Source: JBKPIY01 sp046730475 (GTDB taxonomy: Bacteria > Actinomycetota > Thermoleophilia > Solirubrobacterales > 70-9). Taken from it: a DNA stretch of 64,000 nt. The notes under the pieces were generated by a model. It was given only the letters and a program-made list of their open reading frames with translations, ran no database searches and was not told the origin of the DNA. Every line of letters starts with the position of its first letter. The stretch's first letter is position 1. This document shows, in pieces, positions 6,968-15,342 of this stretch. The stretch is taken from NCBI GenBank assembly GCA_046730475.1, contig JBKPIY010000005.1, positions 42,235-106,234 on the forward strand, in the 5' to 3' direction. A program made the position numbers and the translations under genes.

Positions 6968-8696
6968 GCGGGCGAGCATGCGCGAGGGCCCCCTCGCCGA
7001 TCTCTTCCGCTCCACCGAGGGCTCGCTGGCCGATCAGGAGGTGCGGGTGACCGCCGCCAAGCGCAACTCCGCATCCCGCGGCGATGTCGCCGTCGCCGAG
7101 GCCCAGCCCGAGGTCGAGGCCACCCGGACGAGGGCCCGAGAAGCCGAGGCCGAGGTGTTGCAGCCCGAGGTCGAGGTTCCACAGCCCGAGCCCGTCCCCG
7201 AGCCCACGCCCGAGCCGATGCCCGAGCCGATGCCCGAGCCGATCCCGGAGCCCACCCCGGACCCGCAGCCCGAGCCCCCCGACCCGGATCCGGGCCAGCC
7301 CGAGCCCGTGATCGAGCGTCACCGGACCGGCTCCCACGAGGTCGTCGAGCGGCCGAGCCCCAACCACGAGGGCCTCGAAGGGCTGATGGGCCGCGGTGGG
7401 CGGGCCGGGGAGCGCCCCGCCTTCGGTCGCGACGAGCCGGACATGGCGCGCAACACGACCAACACGACCGTCCCCCGCACCCACCGAGCCGTGCTCCGGG
7501 TCGTCGGTGTCGGGGGCGCCGGGGTGAACGCGGTCAACCGGATGATCGAGGCCGAGGTGCCGGGGGTCGAGTTCGTCGCCATCAACACCGATCTTCAGTC
7601 GCTTCAGACGTCGGCCGCCGACACCTGCCTGCAGATCGGCGCCGATCTCACCCGCGGGCTCGGCTCCGGCTCGGATCCGCGAGTCGGATACCGCGCCGCC
7701 TTCGACGAGCAGGACAGGATCCGGAGCATCCTCAAGGGCTCTGACATGGTCTACATCGCGGCGGGAGCGGGCGGCGGCACCGGGACCGGTGCCGGCCCCG
7801 TGGTCGCGAGGCTCGCCCGCGACGTCGGCGCCCTCACGGTGGCCGCGGTGACCAAGCCGTTCAGCTTCGAGGGGGCGCGCCGCGCCGCCCAGGCCGAGGA
7901 GGGAATCGCCGCCCTCGGCGCCGAGGTCGACACCTTGATCGTCGTCCCGAACGAGCGCCTGCTCCAGATCCTCGAGCGGCGGACCTCGATCCAGGACGCC
8001 TTCCGGGTCGCCGACGACGTCCTGCGCCAGGCGGTCCAGGGGATCTCCGACCTGGTGATGCTCCCCGGCCTGATCAACCTGGACTTCGCCGACGTTCGCA
8101 CCACGATGGTGGAGGCTGGCGACGCGATCCTCGGGATCGGCATGGGCGTCGGCGAGCACCGCGCAGTGCTCGCCGCCGAGAAGGCAGTCTCCTCGCCGCT
8201 CTTGGACTGCTCGGTCGAAGGGGCCCAGTCGCTGCTCCTCTCGATCACCGGCGGCGGCGACCTGTCGCTGGTCGAGGCGAGCGAGGCGGCGGAGATCGTC
8301 CGGGAGGCCGCTCATCCCGACGCCAACATCATCTTCGGCGCCGGCATCGACGAGGACATGCGCGGCGAGGTCTGGGTGACGGTGATCGCCACCCGGTTCG
8401 AGTCCGCCTACGCGCACCGGCATCGGCGTGATCGCGACCACCGTCCGCGGGAGCCGCGAGGCGGACGCGGCCCGGACGCCGACCCGACCGACAAACGGGC
8501 CGCGTGGGAGCGCCGCTGGGCGGGCGAGGAGCTCTACGACGCCGACCGCCACCAGGACCGCGGCCGCCAGGGCGACCGTGCCGTCAGAGATCTTCGGGCC
8601 GAGTCCCCGGAGCGCGACCGACCCCCGCTCCAGCCGGGCACCGGCCTCGGGGGCGGGCTGGTCGTGGACGCTCCCGAGTTCATCCCCGGTCACTAG
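6957..8696 (+). CDS. ftsZ: FtsZ GTPase with a long Pro-Glu-rich N-terminal extension
   Basis: The 579-residue protein contains a complete FtsZ core from about residue 175: VVGVGGAGVNAVNRMIE, the tubulin signature AGAGGGTGTGAGP, the T7 loop LINLDFADVRTTM and the C-terminal FtsZ domain (PDANIIFGAGIDEDM). A charged linker and a terminal VVDAPEFIP peptide follow, like the conserved FtsZ tail that binds partners. Unusually, about 165 residues precede the core: a short conserved-looking head (GPLADLFRSTEGSL), then P-E-P-x repeats (about 75-117). An internal ATG at 7443 (MARNTTNTTV) would give a standard FtsZ but has no ribosome-binding site, and the frame is open from the parA overlap. It may be the main FtsZ or a paralogue. 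Confidence 0.9.
   Translation: MARKRASMREGPLADLFRSTEGSLADQEVRVTAAKRNSASRGDVAVAEAQPEVEATRTRAREAEAEVLQPEVEVPQPEPVPEPTPEPMPEPMPEPIPEPTPDPQPEPPDPDPGQPEPVIERHRTGSHEVVERPSPNHEGLEGLMGRGGRAGERPAFGRDEPDMARNTTNTTVPRTHRAVLRVVGVGGAGVNAVNRMIEAEVPGVEFVAINTDLQSLQTSAADTCLQIGADLTRGLGSGSDPRVGYRAAFDEQDRIRSILKGSDMVYIAAGAGGGTGTGAGPVVARLARDVGALTVAAVTKPFSFEGARRAAQAEEGIAALGAEVDTLIVVPNERLLQILERRTSIQDAFRVADDVLRQAVQGISDLVMLPGLINLDFADVRTTMVEAGDAILGIGMGVGEHRAVLAAEKAVSSPLLDCSVEGAQSLLLSITGGGDLSLVEASEAAEIVREAAHPDANIIFGAGIDEDMRGEVWVTVIATRFESAYAHRHRRDRDHRPREPRGGRGPDADPTDKRAAWERRWAGEELYDADRHQDRGRQGDRAVRDLRAESPERDRPPLQPGTGLGGGLVVDAPEFIPGH
7183..7308 (+). repeat. tandem Pro-Glu codon repeat in the FtsZ extension
   Basis: A CCCGAGCC-based unit repeats about ten times, including near-identical 12-base copies (ATGCCCGAGCCG). 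It encodes P-E-P-x repeats, predicted to be an extended, acidic spacer between the N-terminal head and the FtsZ core. Such repeats can vary in copy number between strains. Confidence 0.8.
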
Positions 8697-8748
8697 ATCG
8701 CCGCCGGCTCCGGTCCGGACCGAACTGCGTCGCGGCCGCCCGGCGACC

Positions 8749-8754
8749 TAGGCT
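8749..8754 (+). promoter_or_regulatory. -10 element, leaderless start of the gamma-glutamyltransferase gene
   Basis: TAGGCT lies 9 nt before the ATG at 8764 and no ribosome-binding site is present. Confidence 0.5.
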
Positions 8755-8763
8755 GCCGGGGAG

Positions 8764-10350
8764 ATGGTCAGCGCGAAGGGAGTCGTAGCCGCCGGGCATC
8801 CGGTGACCGCTGAGGCCGGAGGGGATGTCCTACGGAAGGGGGGAAACGCCGTCGACGCCGCGGTCGCCGCGGTGCTCACCTCGTTCGTCACCGAGAGTCC
8901 GCTGACCGGCTTCGGGGCGGGCGGGTTCATGCTCGTCCACGACCCCGGTAGGGAGGACGTCCTGATCGACTTCTTCGTCGCCGCGGGCGGCGCCGACGGG
9001 GTCGAGCGTGGTGCCGAGCTCGTTCCGGTCCCGGTCTACTTCGACGAGACGCCGCAGACCTTCAACGTCGGAGCGCCCTCGTGCGGGGTGCCCGGCAACC
9101 CCGCCGGCCTGGAGCGGGCGGTAGAGCGCTTCGGGTCGATGCCGATCTCGGATCTGATCGTCGACGGGGTGCGGCTGGCGCGCGAGGGGGTCGAGGTGAA
9201 CGCCCAGCAGGCCTACATCTTCGAGATCCTGACGCCGATCCTCACCTCGACGCCCGAGTCGGCCGCCCTGTACGCCCCCGAGGGGCGGATGCCGCGCCAG
9301 GGAGACACCTTCCGCTATCCCGAGATGGCGGACGCGCTCGAGCGCTTCGCTGCGGAGGGGGCGGAGCCCTTCTACACCGGCGAGGTCGGGCGGGTCGTAT
9401 GCGAGTGGGTTCGAGAGCGAGGCGGGACGCTCGGGATCGACGACATGGGCGACTACGCGCCGATCGAGCGCGAGCCGATCCGGATCCCGTTCCGCGGCGC
9501 CGAGGTGCTCACCAACCCGCCCGCCTCCTCGGGCGGGATCCTGATCGCTTTCGCTCTCGGGCTCCTGGAGCGGCTGGGCGAGCGGAGCGGGGTCGAGGAG
9601 GTGGTGGCGGCGATGGAGGCGGCGAACGCCGCCAGGGGCGAGGCGTTCCACGAGGGGCTCCATCAGGAGGGCTACGCGGCTCGCTTCCTCGACCCGGCGC
9701 GGTTCGACCGGGTCGCCGAGCGGATCCGCGGCGGCGGCTGGGCCGGGGGAGCCGGTGGAGCCGGGGGGCCCGGCGACGCAGCCGACCCCGGCGACAGATT
9801 GGGGTCGACCACCCACATCGCGGCCCTCGACGCGAACGGGATGTGCGCCTCGGTCACCTGCTCGAACGGGACCTGCTCGGGGATGCTGGTGCCCGGCACC
9901 GGGGTGCACCTGAACAACATGCTCGGCGAGGAGGATCTGAACCCTCACGGCTTCCACCTGATCCCGCCCGGCCGCCGGGTGAGCTCGATGATGTCGCCGA
10001 GCGCCGTCCTCGATCGCGGGGAGATCGAGGTCGGCCTCGGCAGCGCCGGCTCCAACCGGATCCGCTCGGCGATCCTCCAGGTGATCCTCAGGGTGATCGA
10101 GGACGGCATGGAGGCCGGGGAGGCGGTGCGAGCGGGCCGGCTCCACTTCGAGGCGGGGATCGTCCAGGCCGAGCCCGATGTCGACCAAGACGGCCTCGTC
10201 CGGCTCGAACGGCGCGGCGTCCCGGTGGTCCGATGGCGCCGGCAGAACCTCTACTTCGGAGGCTGCCAGGCGGTTGTCCGCGACCCCGACTCCGGAGAGC
10301 TCTCGGGCGGCGGCGACCCCCGCCGGGGCGGCGCCGTGACCCTCGCCTAG
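8764..10350 (+). CDS. ggt: gamma-glutamyltransferase (Ntn-hydrolase)
   Basis: The 528-residue protein shows the family landmarks: AAGHPVTAEAG near the N-terminus, GGNAVDAAVA, and the autocleavage site with catalytic Thr in GSTTHIAALD (about residue 355). LNNMLGEEDLNP and the oxyanion region MSPSAVL follow. The enzyme cleaves gamma-glutamyl bonds such as that of glutathione after self-processing into two subunits. No signal peptide is seen, unlike many secreted GGTs, so it may be cytosolic. A Gly-rich stretch (about 322-336) lies just before the cleavage site. It stands alone and its mRNA appears leaderless. Confidence 0.9.
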   Translation: MVSAKGVVAAGHPVTAEAGGDVLRKGGNAVDAAVAAVLTSFVTESPLTGFGAGGFMLVHDPGREDVLIDFFVAAGGADGVERGAELVPVPVYFDETPQTFNVGAPSCGVPGNPAGLERAVERFGSMPISDLIVDGVRLAREGVEVNAQQAYIFEILTPILTSTPESAALYAPEGRMPRQGDTFRYPEMADALERFAAEGAEPFYTGEVGRVVCEWVRERGGTLGIDDMGDYAPIEREPIRIPFRGAEVLTNPPASSGGILIAFALGLLERLGERSGVEEVVAAMEAANAARGEAFHEGLHQEGYAARFLDPARFDRVAERIRGGGWAGGAGGAGGPGDAADPGDRLGSTTHIAALDANGMCASVTCSNGTCSGMLVPGTGVHLNNMLGEEDLNPHGFHLIPPGRRVSSMMSPSAVLDRGEIEVGLGSAGSNRIRSAILQVILRVIEDGMEAGEAVRAGRLHFEAGIVQAEPDVDQDGLVRLERRGVPVVRWRRQNLYFGGCQAVVRDPDSGELSGGGDPRRGGAVTLA

Positions 10351-10362
10351 CGGCCCGGACGG

Positions 10363-10382
10363 CGGCTGAGGATTCTCAGCCG
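10363..10382. terminator. hairpin between convergent ggt and the LON-domain gene
   Basis: CGGCTGAG and CTCAGCCG form an 8-bp stem with a GATT loop. It covers the stop codon of the minus-strand gene and lies 13 bp after the ggt stop, so it could serve both directions. No long T-run is present. Confidence 0.55.
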
Positions 10383-10996
10383 AACTCGACCTTGCCGTTC
10401 GAGCGGGCGCGCTCGGCGATCTCCTCGCTGTCCGCGAGGGCCTTCTCGACCGCCCTCAGCGCCTTGCCCAGGAGGGCCATCCGCTGGTCCTCGTCGCGCA
10501 GCTCGAGCAGCCGCTGCTTGGTCTCGACCGGGAGCTCGATCCGCGCCGCGATCGCGTAGGCGCTCGCCGCCTCCAGCTCCTCGGGGGCGGGGCGCTCGCC
10601 GGTGGCGCGCTCGGCGAGCTCCGCGAACGCGTCGCGTGCCGCGCCCGCGGCGCCCTCGTCGATCGCGGCCGCCTCGTCCTCGGAGATCAACTCGACCTCG
10701 CCGGCGGGGTAGTCCGGGGCCTCGAATCGATCGAGCACCCGGAACGGGTCCTCACCGCTGACGACGACGTTCATCCGGCCGTCGTCGAAGCGCTCGAGCA
10801 CCTCGTCGACCCTGGCCGTGCAGCCGACTCGCCGCGCCCCCTCATCGTCGTGGAAGACGATCCCGAAGGGCTCGTCCTCCTCGAGCGCATGACCGACCAT
10901 CCGCTTGTAGCGCTCCTCGAAGATGTGGAGGGGAATCCGCTCCCCGGGCAGGAGGACGGCCTCGAGCTCGAAGATGGGAAGCTCCCGGCCTGCCAT
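10376..10996 (-). CDS. LON substrate-binding domain protein
   Basis: The 206-residue protein matches the stand-alone N-terminal domain of Lon proteases: ELPIFELEAVLLPGERIPLHIFEERYKRMV, then FGIVFHDDEGARRVGCTARV. No AAA+ or protease domain follows, as in the common PF02190-only proteins. The C-terminal 80 residues are helical and charged. It is likely cytosolic and may recognise unfolded clients; the partner is unknown. The ATG at 10996 is preceded by TACAAT with a 6-nt gap. Confidence 0.85.
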   Translation of the reverse strand: MAGRELPIFELEAVLLPGERIPLHIFEERYKRMVGHALEEDEPFGIVFHDDEGARRVGCTARVDEVLERFDDGRMNVVVSGEDPFRVLDRFEAPDYPAGEVELISEDEAAAIDEGAAGAARDAFAELAERATGERPAPEELEAASAYAIAARIELPVETKQRLLELRDEDQRMALLGKALRAVEKALADSEEIAERARSNGKVEFG

Positions 10997-11002
10997 TCCT
11001 CG

Positions 11003-11008
11003 ATTGTA
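11003..11008 (-). promoter_or_regulatory. -10 element of the LON-domain gene, leaderless
   Basis: On the minus strand TACAAT (5 of 6 to consensus) ends 6 nt before the ATG at 10996. Confidence 0.55.
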
Positions 11009-11053
11009 CGGAGGGATCGGGGCCGGCCCCGGCCGGGCGTCCTCTCGGTGAGA

Positions 11054-12193
11054 ATGACCGCCGTGAGCGAGATCGACTTCGAGGCCGAGGGCCTGTTGGA
11101 CGGGGTGAGCGGGAAGGCACGGGGGGAGAGGCTCGTCCTGCTCGACGAGCTCGCCCGCGATGGGGTATCGCTCGAGGAGCTCCGCCAGGCGGTGGGCGAG
11201 GACCGGCTCGCCCTCCTCCCCGCCGAGCGGGTCCTCTCGGCGGACGGCGGGCGCTACACGCTCGCCGAGGTGGCGGAGGCCGCCGGGCTCGATCTCGACT
11301 TCCTGCGCCGGCAGCGCCAGGCGCTCGGGCTCCCGGTTTCGACCGGCGACGAGCCCGACGCGACCTCCGAGGACCTCGAGGCGGCTCGGCGGGCGCGGGC
11401 CTTCCTCGACGCCGGCCTGTCCGAGGAAGGGATGCTCGAGGTGACTCGGGTAATCGGGATGTCCGTCGCCCAGGTGGCGGCGGCGATCCGCCAGCTGATC
11501 GCCGACTCCTACGTCGAGGCGGGGGTGACCGAGCGCGAGCTCGGGCTGCGCCTCGCGCGGGCGGCTCGCGAGCTGGCCCCGCTCGCCGGATCGGTGCTTC
11601 GGTATGCCCTCGGGCTGCATCTGCGCGAGCAGGTTCGCCACGACGTGATCGCCGGAACCGAGGTCGCCGCCGGGCGGCTTCCGGGCGCCAGCGAGGTGGC
11701 CGTCTGCTTCGCCGACCTGGTCGGATTCACGCGCCTTGGCGAGCGCCTGGAGGCCGAGGAGATCGGCGGCCTCGCCGGCCGCCTGAGTGAGATCGCAACC
11801 GAGGCCGCGAGGCCCCCGGTCCGCCTGGTGAAGATGCTCGGCGACGCCGCGATGCTCGTTTCCCCCGATACCGACGCGCTGCTCGAGGCCGCGCTCGCGC
11901 TGATCGAGACGCCCGAAGCCGACGAGCGGGTGCCGCCGCTGAAGGCGGGGATCGCCCGGGGAGAGGCGCTCGCCCGCGGTGGCGACTGGTACGGGCGCCC
12001 GGTGAACCTCGCCAGCCGGATCAGCGCCGTCGCCCGGCCGAGCAGCGTCCTCGTCTCGGCCGAAGTCGCCGAGCGCGCCGGCGAGGACTTCAGGTTCTCC
12101 CCTGCCGGCCGGCGGCGGTTCAAGGGGATCAGGGGCGAGGTCAGCCTTCGCCGGGCTCGGCGCGCCCATCCCGACGGCGCCGGCTCTTCCTGA
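11054..12193 (+). CDS. class III adenylate cyclase with N-terminal regulatory domain
   Basis: The 379-residue soluble protein has an N-terminal helical domain (about 1-165) like the autoinhibitory, pH-sensing domain of M. tuberculosis Rv1264, followed by a class III cyclase domain. Visible catalytic features are FADLVGFTRLGE (metal Asp), VKMLGDAAMLVS (second metal Asp and Lys) and GDWYGRPVNLASRI with the Asn-Arg pair of the transition state. All needed residues appear present, so it should make cAMP from ATP as a homodimer. The ATG 11054 start is chosen because the upstream frame reads into the divergent LON promoter. Confidence 0.88.
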   Translation: MTAVSEIDFEAEGLLDGVSGKARGERLVLLDELARDGVSLEELRQAVGEDRLALLPAERVLSADGGRYTLAEVAEAAGLDLDFLRRQRQALGLPVSTGDEPDATSEDLEAARRARAFLDAGLSEEGMLEVTRVIGMSVAQVAAAIRQLIADSYVEAGVTERELGLRLARAARELAPLAGSVLRYALGLHLREQVRHDVIAGTEVAAGRLPGASEVAVCFADLVGFTRLGERLEAEEIGGLAGRLSEIATEAARPPVRLVKMLGDAAMLVSPDTDALLEAALALIETPEADERVPPLKAGIARGEALARGGDWYGRPVNLASRISAVARPSSVLVSAEVAERAGEDFRFSPAGRRRFKGIRGEVSLRRARRAHPDGAGSS

Positions 12194-12291
12194 CCGGAGG
12201 CGGGCATCACCTGCAACCGCTCCTTGAACGATGGGCCGAAACCGCCGCGTAATGGTGAGCAGGCCCGAGCGTCTGTAGGCAAGGTGAGTAG

Positions 12292-14025
12292 ATGGCTCTT
12301 CTGATCCTGTTCGCGCTGGTGGCGGGCGCGGCGACGGCGCTGTCCCCTTGCGTGCTTCCGATCCTGCCCGCGGTGCTGTCGGCGGGAGTAACCGGTGGCC
12401 GCCGGCGCCCGCTCGGGGTCGTCAGCGGGCTCGCGCTCTCGTTCAGCTTCGCCATCGTCGCCCTCGTCTACGTGATCCACGCCCTCGGGCTCCCGAACGA
12501 CATCGCCCGGACGGTCGCGATCGTCGTCCTCGCCGGGTTCGGGATCTCGCTGCTGGTGCCGCCGATCGGCGATCGAATCGAGGCCTGGCTCACCGCGATC
12601 GTGCCGAGACCGGCGCGGACGGGAGGAGAGGGGTTCGGCTCGGGACTGGTCCTGGGGGCGAGCCTGGGGCTGGTCTACGCCCCCTGCGCCGGCCCGATCC
12701 TGGCCGGGGTGATCACCGTGTCCGCCGCCCAGGACTTCACCGCCGGGCGGCTCGCGGTCGCCCTCGCCTACGCCTCCGGCTCCGCGGCGGCCCTCTACGC
12801 CCTCCTGCTCGGCGGCCGGCGGCTGACCGCCCGCCTGGCGCCGGTCCGGGGCCAGGTCCAGGTGCTGATGGGGGCGGTGATGGTGCTGGTGGCGGTGGCG
12901 ATGAGCGCCAACCTCGACACCCGGTTTCAGACCGCGATCGCCGGCGAGTTGCCCGCGTTCCTGGTGAACCCGAGCGGGGAGCTCGAGAAGAGCGGCGCGG
13001 TCAGCGCGGACCTCGCCGAGGTGCGCGGCGGTCACGGGCCGATCGCCCCCGACGACGCCCGGTCGCTCGACCGGGCGGTGAAGCTCCCGGTCTACGGCCG
13101 GGCCCCCGAGTTCGTCGACAACCAACGCTGGTTCAACAGCCCCGGCGGCCGGCCGCTGACGATGGCGGGCCTGCGCGGGCGGGTGGTCCTGATCGACTTC
13201 TGGACCTACACCTGCATCAACTGCATCCGCACCCTGCCCTACATGGAGGCCTGGGATCGCAAGTACGGCGACAGGGGCCTGACGATCGTCGGCGTCCACT
13301 CTCCCGAGTTCCCGTTCGAGAAGGATGCGGGCAACGTCGAGGACGCGATCCACCAGAACGGCCTCACCTATCCCGTCGTCCAGGACAACGATCTCGCCAC
13401 CTGGACGGCGTGGGGCAACCAGTACTGGCCCGCCGACTACCTGGTCGACGCCACCGGCCACGTCCGCGACGCCCATTTCGGCGAGGGGGACTACAGCCAG
13501 ACCGAGCGCGCGATCCGCACCCTCCTTCGCGAGGCGGGTCACAACGATCTCGGCGGCCGAGCCCACGCCCAGGCCCAGGTCGCATCCAAGGGAGTTCTGA
13601 CGCCGGAGAGCTATCTCGGCGCCGCCCGGGCCCAGCGGTTCGCGAACGGGCCGATCACGCCGACCACGCGCGACTTCGGCTCGGTGCCCGCCTCGCTCCC
13701 CGCCAACGACCTCGCCTACGGGGGTCGCTGGACGATCACCGCGGAGGCGGCGACGGCCGTCCGCAATGCCCGCCTCGATCTCGAGTTCGCCGCCAAGAGG
13801 GTGTTCCTGGTGCTCGGCTCGCCGGGGGGGCCGCGGGACCTCCGCGTCTACCTCGACGGGCACCCGATCCCGAACCGGTTTGCCGGCGAGGACGTCCACG
13901 CAGGAGTCGCCTTGGTCTCCGCTCAGCGCCTCTACCGGCTCGTCGACCTCGCCCGGGCCGGCGGCCATCGGCTCAGCCTCCGGTTCGGGCCCGGGATCTC
14001 CGGCTACGCCTTCACTTTTGGGTAG
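12292..14025 (+). CDS. dipZ: DipZ-like fusion: CcdA membrane domain, thioredoxin domain, C-terminal beta domain
   Basis: The 577-residue protein starts with a six-helix CcdA/DsbD domain (about 1-225) carrying the redox cysteines SPCVLP and YAPCAGPI. A TlpA-like thioredoxin domain (about 265-405) has the active site FWTYTCINCIRTLPY. A C-terminal beta-rich domain (about 420-577) resembles the carbohydrate-binding-like module of M. tuberculosis DipZ. It moves electrons from cytosolic thioredoxin to extracytoplasmic disulfides. The start ATG follows AAGGTGAG. It probably supports cytochrome c maturation or envelope disulfide repair; no ccs genes are nearby. Confidence 0.9.
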   Translation: MALLILFALVAGAATALSPCVLPILPAVLSAGVTGGRRRPLGVVSGLALSFSFAIVALVYVIHALGLPNDIARTVAIVVLAGFGISLLVPPIGDRIEAWLTAIVPRPARTGGEGFGSGLVLGASLGLVYAPCAGPILAGVITVSAAQDFTAGRLAVALAYASGSAAALYALLLGGRRLTARLAPVRGQVQVLMGAVMVLVAVAMSANLDTRFQTAIAGELPAFLVNPSGELEKSGAVSADLAEVRGGHGPIAPDDARSLDRAVKLPVYGRAPEFVDNQRWFNSPGGRPLTMAGLRGRVVLIDFWTYTCINCIRTLPYMEAWDRKYGDRGLTIVGVHSPEFPFEKDAGNVEDAIHQNGLTYPVVQDNDLATWTAWGNQYWPADYLVDATGHVRDAHFGEGDYSQTERAIRTLLREAGHNDLGGRAHAQAQVASKGVLTPESYLGAARAQRFANGPITPTTRDFGSVPASLPANDLAYGGRWTITAEAATAVRNARLDLEFAAKRVFLVLGSPGGPRDLRVYLDGHPIPNRFAGEDVHAGVALVSAQRLYRLVDLARAGGHRLSLRFGPGISGYAFTFG

Positions 14026-14108
14026 GCGGGCGGCCGCGCCGACCCGATTTGGCCAGTTGTACGTTGGAGAGGGAGCCCGGCGCCGCCGATGCAACCCTCG
14101 TGCTACGG

Positions 14109-14375
14109 ATGTCGAGCGCAACTGAGCCCGCCTGGCCCCAGCCCGGGAGCCTCGGCCTCACCGGGATAGAGGTCGACGGCGTCCCGTACGCCGCCACCCT
14201 CGGCGAGCTGGTGGCGGGGGTGATCGTTCTGGTCTGGGGGCTATCGATGGCCCTCGTCGGGCTCTTGGGGGTGCAGGCGGCCACGGACATCGCCCGCGCA
14301 GTCACCGTGGCCGGGATCGCCCTCGTACTGCTCGGCGGCGAGCAGCTCGAGCGCGAGATTCGCGGCCTGCGCTGA
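14109..14375 (+). CDS. small two-helix membrane protein
   Basis: This 88-residue protein has a soluble N-terminus of about 30 residues and two membrane helices (about 36-56 and 62-78) ending in a charged tail (EQLEREIRGLR). Third-position G/C is strong and matches neighbours, so I take it as real. The family is not recognised. It may be a DipZ accessory or unrelated. Confidence 0.5.
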   Translation: MSSATEPAWPQPGSLGLTGIEVDGVPYAATLGELVAGVIVLVWGLSMALVGLLGVQAATDIARAVTVAGIALVLLGGEQLEREIRGLR

Positions 14376-14376
14376 G

Positions 14377-14401
14377 AGGCCCAGGCGCCGCGTCAGGGCC
14401 T
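14377..14401. terminator. weak hairpin between convergent genes
   Basis: AGGCCC and GGGCCT pair around a 13-nt loop between the small membrane protein stop and the methyltransferase stop. The stem is short and has no T-run. Confidence 0.3.
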
Positions 14402-15301
14402 GCGAGCCGAGATCAGGAGGTTGTAGAAGAGGGAGGCGGGGAGGCGGGGCTCGAGCACCGAGGCGTCGAAGCGCTGGAGGGCGAGGTAGCTGCGGAAGGC
14501 GAACCGTCGCCAGGCGGTCGGCACCTCGTCGGGCTGGGCGCTGCCCTCGAGGGTGCGCATCGTCCACCCGTGAACGTTGGCGAGGAGCTCCTCACCGCGG
14601 ACGCGGACGGCGGAGAAGCCGGCCGCCCTGGCCAGGCGGTCGAGCTCGCCGGGCCGGAACGCGTGTACATCGACCTCGCCCTCGAGCTGGTGGCCGTCGT
14701 CGGCTTCCCCGGGGGCCGACCGCCGCCGAGAGGCCCGGACCGCGAGCCGCCACAGCGGGGCGGCCGCCCGGGCCGTGTACTTGGGCAGGAGAGCGAGGCG
14801 GTCTCCGTAGCGCGAGGGCTCGCCGCAGAAGGCGAGGATCCCCCCGGGCTGGAGGACGCGATGGAACTCGGCGAAGGCGCGCGCGAGGTCGGGGACGTGG
14901 TGGAGAACGGCGTGGCCAAAGACGAGGTCAAAGCTCTCGTCCTCGAACGGAAGGTGCTCGGCCTCGGCCGTCTCGATCCGGACTCGGAGGTCGAGGCGGG
15001 TGGCGTTCTCTGAGAGGGCCGCGAGCATTCCCGGGGAGATGTCGGTTGCGGTCGCCCGCTCGATCACCCCGGCCTGGAGCAGGTTGAGCGAGAAGTAGCC
15101 CGTCCCCGCGCCGATCTCCAGGGCTTCGCCGAAGGGATCGGCCGGCCACCCGGCGAGCGCCTTCCGGAGCTTCCCGCGCACCTGCGCCTGGCCGACCTCG
15201 CCGAAGTCGATCCCCCACTTGGCGTCGTACTCGGAGGCGGCGGCGTCGTGGTAGTGCTCGTTGGCCGCCTTGATCTCCTCGTACCTCGCTCGCGCCTGCA
15301 T
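14393..15301 (-). CDS. class I SAM-dependent methyltransferase
   Basis: The 302-residue protein has the class I Rossmann motifs: I in ALEIGAGTGYFSLNLL, an acidic residue after ATATD, and the post-motif DLVFGHAVLHHVPDL and VLQPGGILAFCGEPS. The UbiE/Methyltransf_11 style suggests a small-molecule, lipid or glycan substrate. It is divergent from another methyltransferase (gap about 40 bp), and both have leaderless -10 elements, so they probably share regulation and a pathway with the glucan genes. Confidence 0.88.
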   Translation of the reverse strand: MQARARYEEIKAANEHYHDAAASEYDAKWGIDFGEVGQAQVRGKLRKALAGWPADPFGEALEIGAGTGYFSLNLLQAGVIERATATDISPGMLAALSENATRLDLRVRIETAEAEHLPFEDESFDLVFGHAVLHHVPDLARAFAEFHRVLQPGGILAFCGEPSRYGDRLALLPKYTARAAAPLWRLAVRASRRRSAPGEADDGHQLEGEVDVHAFRPGELDRLARAAGFSAVRVRGEELLANVHGWTMRTLEGSAQPDEVPTAWRRFAFRSYLALQRFDASVLEPRLPASLFYNLLISARRP

Positions 15302-15309
15302 CGGCGGCG

Positions 15310-15315
15310 ATCTTA
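15310..15315 (-). promoter_or_regulatory. -10 element of the minus-strand methyltransferase
   Basis: TAAGAT on the minus strand ends 8 nt before the ATG at 15301; leaderless. Confidence 0.55.
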
Positions 15316-15330
15316 CGCGGCGATTGCGGC

Positions 15331-15336
15331 TACAAG
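15331..15336 (+). promoter_or_regulatory. -10 element of the plus-strand methyltransferase
   Basis: TACAAG ends 6 nt before the ATG at 15343. It supports ATG over the TTG two codons upstream. Confidence 0.45.
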
Positions 15337-15342
15337 TTGCGG

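Noticed and set aside
7443..8696. Standard-length FtsZ starting at the internal ATG
   Set aside because: Plausible sequence (MARNTTNTTV) but no ribosome-binding site or -10, and the longer frame is coupled to parA. Kept only as an alternative start.
11509..14121. 870-residue open frame on the minus strand
   Set aside because: It is antisense to the cyclase and DipZ genes, has Arg/Gly/Asp-rich low-complexity sequence with no motif, and is a typical high-GC shadow.
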